From: Tropicimonas sp. IMCC6043
Lineage (GTDB): Bacteria; Pseudomonadota; Alphaproteobacteria; Rhodobacterales; Rhodobacteraceae
Direction: 5' to 3'
Length of the DNA stretch: 64,000 nucleotides
NCBI RefSeq assembly: GCF_004146235.1
Contig: NZ_SELO01000003.1
Span: 295,304-359,303, forward strand
The notes beneath the pieces were generated by a model, which worked only from the letters and a program-made list of their open reading frames with translations, ran no database searches and was not told the DNA's origin. Position numbers and translations under genes: made by a program. Shown piece by piece: positions 59,315 through 64,000 of the stretch; position 1 is the first letter of the stretch, and the number at the start of each line of letters is the position of its first letter.

Positions 59315-61102
59315 CTATTCCGCTGCAGTCGAGGTCATTTTGTTGTGTTGGCGGACGCTGGCTGCCTGCTTCGGGGCGTCCGAAGCGGGTATCACCCTCT
59401 GAACGCGCTCCGGAGCGACGGCGGTCTTTCGCACGGCGCGTTCCACCGGTTTAAGCACATCGTCGCGGTCACCGAACTTCGCCACGACACCATCCTGAAG
59501 CACCAGTATCTTGTCGGTCGCCTTGAGGATCTCCGCGCGATGGGAGACGACAACGACCGTCTTTTGCTGTTTCTTGAGCTGCCGCAACGCGTCGAGAAGC
59601 GCGGTGTCTCCTGCGCCGTCGAGATTGGAGTTCGGCTCGTCGAGCACGACAAATGCCGGGTCGCCATAGAGCGCGCGGGCAAGCCCAATGCGCTGGCGCT
59701 GACCGAGCGAGATCCGGTCGGCATGCGGACCGACATCGGTTTCGTACCCCTTCGGCAGGTGCAGCACCATCTCGTGCACACCCGCCATCTTCGCAGCTCT
59801 TACAACGGCATCTCCGTCTAGCGCGCCAAATCGAGAGATGTTCTCCGCCACGCTGCCGGGGAAGAGTTCGACAATTTGCGGCAGGTATCCGATATGGGGT
59901 CCCAGTTCCGCGGCGTCCCAGTCATGAACGTCGGCTCCGTCCAGGCGGACATGCCCGGACGCCGGTTTCCAAGCGCCCACCAGCAACCTGCAGAGTGTCG
60001 ATTTTCCTGCTCCGGACGCTCCGATCACGGCACAGCACGTGCCACTGGACTCGAGCGTGAAACTGACATTGCGGAGGATTGGGGCGTTCCCCTCCGGTGC
60101 CATGAAGGAAACGCTTTCGACCGAAAGGACGCCTTCCGGCCTCGGCAGCTTCACGCGTTCTGGCGCGGTTTCGAGCCCCTCGAACATGCGTTCGAGATTG
60201 CGCCGTGCCGAACGCGCCGCCACGAAGCGGCGCCAGGCCGCTGTTAGCCGGTCGATCGGCGCCAGCGCCCGGCTGGTGATGATCGAGGCCGCGATCATGG
60301 CCCCCGGCGTTATTGCGGCAGAGAGCACGAGATAGGCACCCGTGCCAAGAATGAGAACCTGAACCGCGAGCCGAAAGGATCGGGTGTAACTCAGGATCGT
60401 GGCAGTCTTTTCCGTCAGAATCTGTTGTTCCGCGCGCGCCCGGCCATGAAGTTCGCGCCACCGGGAGAAAATTGCCGGAGCCATGCCGAGCGGCGAAATC
60501 GTCTCGCCCCCGTCGACGAAACGAACGGCCGTCTGGTTGGCCGCCTTGAGGCGCGCCGCGGCCTCCCGCTGTCGCGTCCGTGTCAACAGATCATTGACGA
60601 CGGTCGAGACCAGAAGGAAGAGCGCCGCGACTGTGGCGATCGTTCCCAGGGTCGGATGCAACAACCAGACAAAGCCCAGAAACACGATGCTCCAGGGCGC
60701 GTCCAGAAACGCAAGCGAAGCATCGCTCTGGTAGTAGTTGCGGAGGTCCGCAACGTCGCTCACGCCGGCATCGGGCTCGCCTCCGGAAAGCCGCTTCTCC
60801 ATCGAGCGCAAGAGCACCGGCGCGTTCAGCTGGTCGTCAATGAACGAGGCGGAGCGTGAGAGGATGAGGCGCCTGGATTGCTCCAGCACGCCGTAGATTG
60901 CGATCGCACCGAGTGAGATGACGGTCAGCCAGATCAACGTGTCCATCGATCCGCTGGAGAGCACGCGATCATAGATCTGAAGCATGTAGATCGTCGTGGT
61001 GAGCAGCAACAGGTTGACAAGACAGCTGATGAAAATGAGCACTGGCCGATTGCGGGCGACTGCGCCGATCACATCGACAAACTGAGATTTCTTTCTGGAC
61101 AT
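59315..61102 (-). CDS. Type I secretion ABC transporter ATPase/permease (PrtD/LapB-like)
   Basis: A 595-aa half-size exporter: transmembrane domain at about 15-300 with six helices (PVLIFISCLVNLLLLTTTIYMLQIYDRVLSSGSMDTLIWLTVISLG in parts), nucleotide-binding domain at about 330-560 with Walker A GASGAGKST, signature ISLGQRQRIGLARAL, Walker B FVVLDEPNSNLD and H-loop VVVVSHR. No C39 peptidase domain, as in PrtD-type exporters of RTX proteins and adhesins. Its substrate is almost certainly the giant protein encoded next to it at 61184. Confidence 0.94.
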   Translation of the reverse strand: MSRKKSQFVDVIGAVARNRPVLIFISCLVNLLLLTTTIYMLQIYDRVLSSGSMDTLIWLTVISLGAIAIYGVLEQSRRLILSRSASFIDDQLNAPVLLRSMEKRLSGGEPDAGVSDVADLRNYYQSDASLAFLDAPWSIVFLGFVWLLHPTLGTIATVAALFLLVSTVVNDLLTRTRQREAAARLKAANQTAVRFVDGGETISPLGMAPAIFSRWRELHGRARAEQQILTEKTATILSYTRSFRLAVQVLILGTGAYLVLSAAITPGAMIAASIITSRALAPIDRLTAAWRRFVAARSARRNLERMFEGLETAPERVKLPRPEGVLSVESVSFMAPEGNAPILRNVSFTLESSGTCCAVIGASGAGKSTLCRLLVGAWKPASGHVRLDGADVHDWDAAELGPHIGYLPQIVELFPGSVAENISRFGALDGDAVVRAAKMAGVHEMVLHLPKGYETDVGPHADRISLGQRQRIGLARALYGDPAFVVLDEPNSNLDGAGDTALLDALRQLKKQQKTVVVVSHRAEILKATDKILVLQDGVVAKFGDRDDVLKPVERAVRKTAVAPERVQRVIPASDAPKQAASVRQHNKMTSTAAE

Positions 61103-61183
61103 TTCACTCGTTCCGGGTTCGTCCGAGCTGGATCACGGAGTGGGAGAATGCCGGCCAGGGTGTTCCCCCGGCCGGCAGTTTGC

Positions 61184-64000
61184 TCATGCGTCGCCAAATT
61201 CGCCGCTGTCGAACTCACCGGTGCCGTCGATGTCGATTGTCACGAGGTTCGAAATCGTCTGGTCGCCGTCAAAGTCGGTTTCCAGAACCTTGAAACTCGT
61301 GGACAGATCCGGTGTCGGTTGGCTCTCGAAATAGGAGAAACCGCCAATGTCGAAGGAGTTGTTCTTCTGCGGATCCTCGTTCGACACTCGCCAGAAGTCC
61401 GTCGGCGTTTCCGTGTCCCACTCGATCTCGTAGAACGCCAGCACGTTCTGGACCACGACGCTGTAGGCATCATCGCTCGTGTCCCCGACCGTTCCTCCGT
61501 CATCCTCAAGAACGGCATAGGCCGACACCGCGGGATCGCCGCCGGCAATGATCGGAGTGATGGTGCCGTCCTTTCCGACGGTCGCCTGGTAGATCAGCGC
61601 CTCGGTGGAATCGTAGACCCGGATCTCGGTGATATGCACCACTTCGTCATAGTTGAGCGGGTTCTGCAGGAAGTCTTCGTTCTCCGTCGTGGCTCCCTCA
61701 CCGACCGAGCCGGTGGTGAGGTCATAGGCCGTGATCCCGACTTCGAGCGCTGCCTTGGTCGGGTTGACCTGCACCAGTTGCACCTTCGCGGTCGTTGCCT
61801 CGACCATGTCGGTGAAATTGAGGTAATCGCCATCGTCATAGAGACCGGCACTGAAGGTCGGGTCACCCACGACAATGCTGTCCGGCTCGGGGTTCTCGAT
61901 ACCCGCGAAATACATCGCCTCATACTGGCTGACCTGGTTGCCGCTGACCCCGAGGGCGATGCCGAAGCCACCGACATTGGAGGAGTTGACTGAAGTGCCG
62001 CCCGTGTTGTTGCTCTTGTCGAGCTTGTTGTCGATCGGGTCGAGCACGAGTCCTTCGGAGAAGACCAGCAGTGCGCTTCCGTCCGAGTCCCCGCCGCCGA
62101 GGGCGTTGAACACGCCATAGGCCTGGTCGCCCGACGGGAAGCCGGTGAAGACGAAGGACAGGAAGGCCTCCGGCGGATCCTTCAGCACCTCGAAGGTGTA
62201 GCTGCCCGCGCCGCTGTTGGCATCCTGATCCAGCGAGATTTCGAAGTAGCTCTGGCCGAAATCATCGGTCGTCGCATCACCGTCGAGATCCTCCTTGTAG
62301 GTGACGACGGTGTTGTCCGCCGAGGCCACGGCGCGCAGCAGCACGTCGTTCTCCGTCCCGGTCCGATCAATGAAGATGCTGTCGGTATAGCTCTCGAAGG
62401 TGTAGGTCTTCGTTGTTCCATCCCCGGACAGATCGTCGGCGCCATTGTCGTCGGTGCCGACCGCCCCGTTCAGGCTCCGCGTGATCGTGTCGCCCAGGTC
62501 GAAGTCCACCGTGCCGCCCTGAATCGGCGCCGTGAAGATCGGGATGTCGTCTTCGTGGGAATAGGCGACCAGGTTTGCAGCGCTCGGGATCGGATCATGA
62601 TCGGCATCCTCCATGTCGAGAAGGCCAGAGAAGTCGATCACGCCGATGGATCCGCCACCCGATAGCTGCAACAGGTTGTTCTCCGCGCCCGGCGGGCCGT
62701 CGACAACGTTGTCGAGCTGGTCGTTGAGCGTCAGCGTCGCCTCCGCTTTGACCTTGGTCGGGTCGAGAGCATCGACGATCTGCACGAGCGAGAAGGTGAA
62801 CACCAGGCGCTGATCGGCGGTCCCGTAGTTGGCATAGGCGCGGATCACATCCGTATCGCCCGCGGTGGTGGTCGTCTCGTCATGCGACGTCACGTATGTG
62901 ACGAGGTCTCCCATCGACAGAAGCGCCGGAAGCACGGTGTTTGGATCGACATCGGAGATGTTGAACGACACCGGCTTGTCCGCCCCGGTGAAGATGTTCG
63001 ACGTGATGCCGGCATCCGGATCCAGGACAATCGTTGCCGTATGCGCGTTGACCGATGCGTCTTCGTTGTTGCCGGTGCTGAGGGCCGTCGCGAGATCGTC
63101 CTCCTCCACCGGCGCAACCGCATTCGACGCCGCGCCCGGAGCGTCGTCCTTGAAGAACAGCGCGCCGCCGATATTGGCGAAATCGGTGTCCGTGTCGAGA
63201 TCGCCATCCGTCGCCGTCGCTGTCAGAATGACGAGGTCCGAGGAGGCCAGCCCAATCGTGTCATCCGGATCCGTGGCGTCCGGGTGAAGGACGGCACGCG
63301 ACTGATCCAGGGTTACCGCGCCGGTATTTTCTACGACGCTGACACGGAACACCTCCAGGCCGCCGGTCTCCGTCCGGCCGACAACGTCTCCGCCTTCCAG
63401 TGTCAGGACGACCGCTTCGTTCGACAGGGTGTCCGTCAGACCGCTGTAGACCGTTGCGCCACCGAGATCCTTGACGCTGAGCGCGTAGGTCACCGCATCG
63501 TCGTCCTCGACGTCGTTGTCGTCGGCATCCTTGAAGCCGTCATTGCCGAACTGCGGATCGAACACCGTCGAGAAGTCGGCGGAATCATCCGTCGTGAAGT
63601 CGGACTCGTCCACCGTCAGGCTCGGCGCCGCGGACTGCGTGCCGAAGGACGGCGCGTCATCCTCGAGGTTCAGCGCGCCGGTGATGTCGACCGTGTCCGT
63701 GGCGGTGTCGTAGTCGCCATCGGTGGCCGTCGCCGTCAGCGTGATCTTGTTCGACCCCGTCAGCCCGATGCTGTCATCGGGATCGCTGCTGTCGGGATGC
63801 ACCACCGCCCGGCTCTGGTCCAGAGTGACCTGGCCGGTATTGGTGTCCACGCTGACGCGGAACACCTCGCCGCCGGTCGCCGAGGAGCCGATCACGACGC
63901 CGCCGACCAGGTTGAGCACCACGCTCTCGTTGGTCAGCGTGTCGACCAGCCCGGAATCGACGTCGGGCCCGCCGACCACGTTCAGCGCATAGGTCACCGC
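61184..64000 (-). CDS. Giant repeat-containing type I secreted adhesin/RTX-like protein, C-terminal part
   Basis: An open frame enters from the right edge and ends at 61184, 938 codons visible, no start in the window. The first 285 visible residues hold tandem 168-aa repeats: TYALNVVGG at residue 2 and TYALSVKDLGG at 170, each ending in an Asp-rich LEDDAPSFG/FKDDAPGAA boundary; inside are VTLDQSRAV-HPD and LTATATDGD blocks. These resemble type I secretion VCBS/DUF5801-like adhesin repeats that bind Ca2+ through Asp-rich loops. The last 650 residues are unique, very acidic and end in IDGTGEFDSGEFGDA, the likely uncleaved secretion signal. Transport by the adjacent ATPase and adaptor is inferred from position. 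Confidence 0.88.
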   Translation of the reverse strand, partial: AVTYALNVVGGPDVDSGLVDTLTNESVVLNLVGGVVIGSSATGGEVFRVSVDTNTGQVTLDQSRAVVHPDSSDPDDSIGLTGSNKITLTATATDGDYDTATDTVDITGALNLEDDAPSFGTQSAAPSLTVDESDFTTDDSADFSTVFDPQFGNDGFKDADDNDVEDDDAVTYALSVKDLGGATVYSGLTDTLSNEAVVLTLEGGDVVGRTETGGLEVFRVSVVENTGAVTLDQSRAVLHPDATDPDDTIGLASSDLVILTATATDGDLDTDTDFANIGGALFFKDDAPGAASNAVAPVEEDDLATALSTGNNEDASVNAHTATIVLDPDAGITSNIFTGADKPVSFNISDVDPNTVLPALLSMGDLVTYVTSHDETTTTAGDTDVIRAYANYGTADQRLVFTFSLVQIVDALDPTKVKAEATLTLNDQLDNVVDGPPGAENNLLQLSGGGSIGVIDFSGLLDMEDADHDPIPSAANLVAYSHEDDIPIFTAPIQGGTVDFDLGDTITRSLNGAVGTDDNGADDLSGDGTTKTYTFESYTDSIFIDRTGTENDVLLRAVASADNTVVTYKEDLDGDATTDDFGQSYFEISLDQDANSGAGSYTFEVLKDPPEAFLSFVFTGFPSGDQAYGVFNALGGGDSDGSALLVFSEGLVLDPIDNKLDKSNNTGGTSVNSSNVGGFGIALGVSGNQVSQYEAMYFAGIENPEPDSIVVGDPTFSAGLYDDGDYLNFTDMVEATTAKVQLVQVNPTKAALEVGITAYDLTTGSVGEGATTENEDFLQNPLNYDEVVHITEIRVYDSTEALIYQATVGKDGTITPIIAGGDPAVSAYAVLEDDGGTVGDTSDDAYSVVVQNVLAFYEIEWDTETPTDFWRVSNEDPQKNNSFDIGGFSYFESQPTPDLSTSFKVLETDFDGDQTISNLVTIDIDGTGEFDSGEFGDA

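Overview
The window is GC-rich DNA (roughly 64% by eye) packed with TRAP and ABC importers, their regulators and short catabolic operons. It also carries a DUF1127 protein and a type I secretion adhesin system. This content fits an alphaproteobacterium, most likely of the Rhodobacterales/Roseobacter type; that placement is inference from gene content. I see no rRNA, tRNA, CRISPR array, insertion sequence or replication origin.

Layout. 1-1552 (-): end of a TRAP transporter operon (DctP, DctQ, cut by the left edge). 1802-4448: OsmC protein, then an Lrp regulator divergent from a class-V aminotransferase. 4652-12460 (+): LysR regulator, a complete TRAP transporter, DHDPS-type aldolase, BisC-like molybdoenzyme and SDR, which look like one catabolic unit. 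12794-16978: a (-) operon of citryl-CoA-lyase-like protein, CoA ligase, VOC protein and GST, divergent from a GntR repressor with an FCD-type operator between them. 17379-19519: SnoaL-like protein and a Pit phosphate transporter preceded by three 11-bp-spaced PHO-type repeats. 19905-26515: IclR plus a sugar-type ABC importer (-), divergent from a cytoplasmic sulfatase (+). 27251-34937 (+): ROK regulator, M20 deacylase, two tandem binding proteins, permease, YhfX-like PLP enzyme and a single-domain ATPase. 35307-38239 (-): OmpR-type regulator and PAS-rich hybrid kinase. 38514-43825 (+): a 57-aa protein, a cysteine synthase-glutaredoxin fusion, a second OsmC protein and two flavoproteins. 43955-46849 (+): truncated haemoglobin, class III cyclase and histidine kinase with overlapping or near-overlapping ends. 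47090-49693: DUF1127 protein; TetR divergent from a YgjV-like membrane protein, DsrE and rhodanese. 50040-57413 (-): AmiC/AmiR-type regulators, an RNA leader with ANTAR-like twin hairpins and a terminator, a nitrilase-family amidohydrolase and a urea/amide-type ABC importer. 57754-64000 (-): type I secretion adaptor, ATPase and the C-terminal part of a giant repeat adhesin cut by the right edge.

How the genes work together. Most blocks follow one plan: a regulator, a high-affinity importer with a periplasmic binding protein, and one to four cytoplasmic enzymes. Five binding-protein genes are followed by a GC-rich hairpin before the membrane subunits, which probably sets subunit stoichiometry. 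The most unusual units are the globin-cyclase-kinase operon, the amide operon with its antitermination leader, the CysK-Grx fusion and the two-binding-protein YhfX importer cluster.
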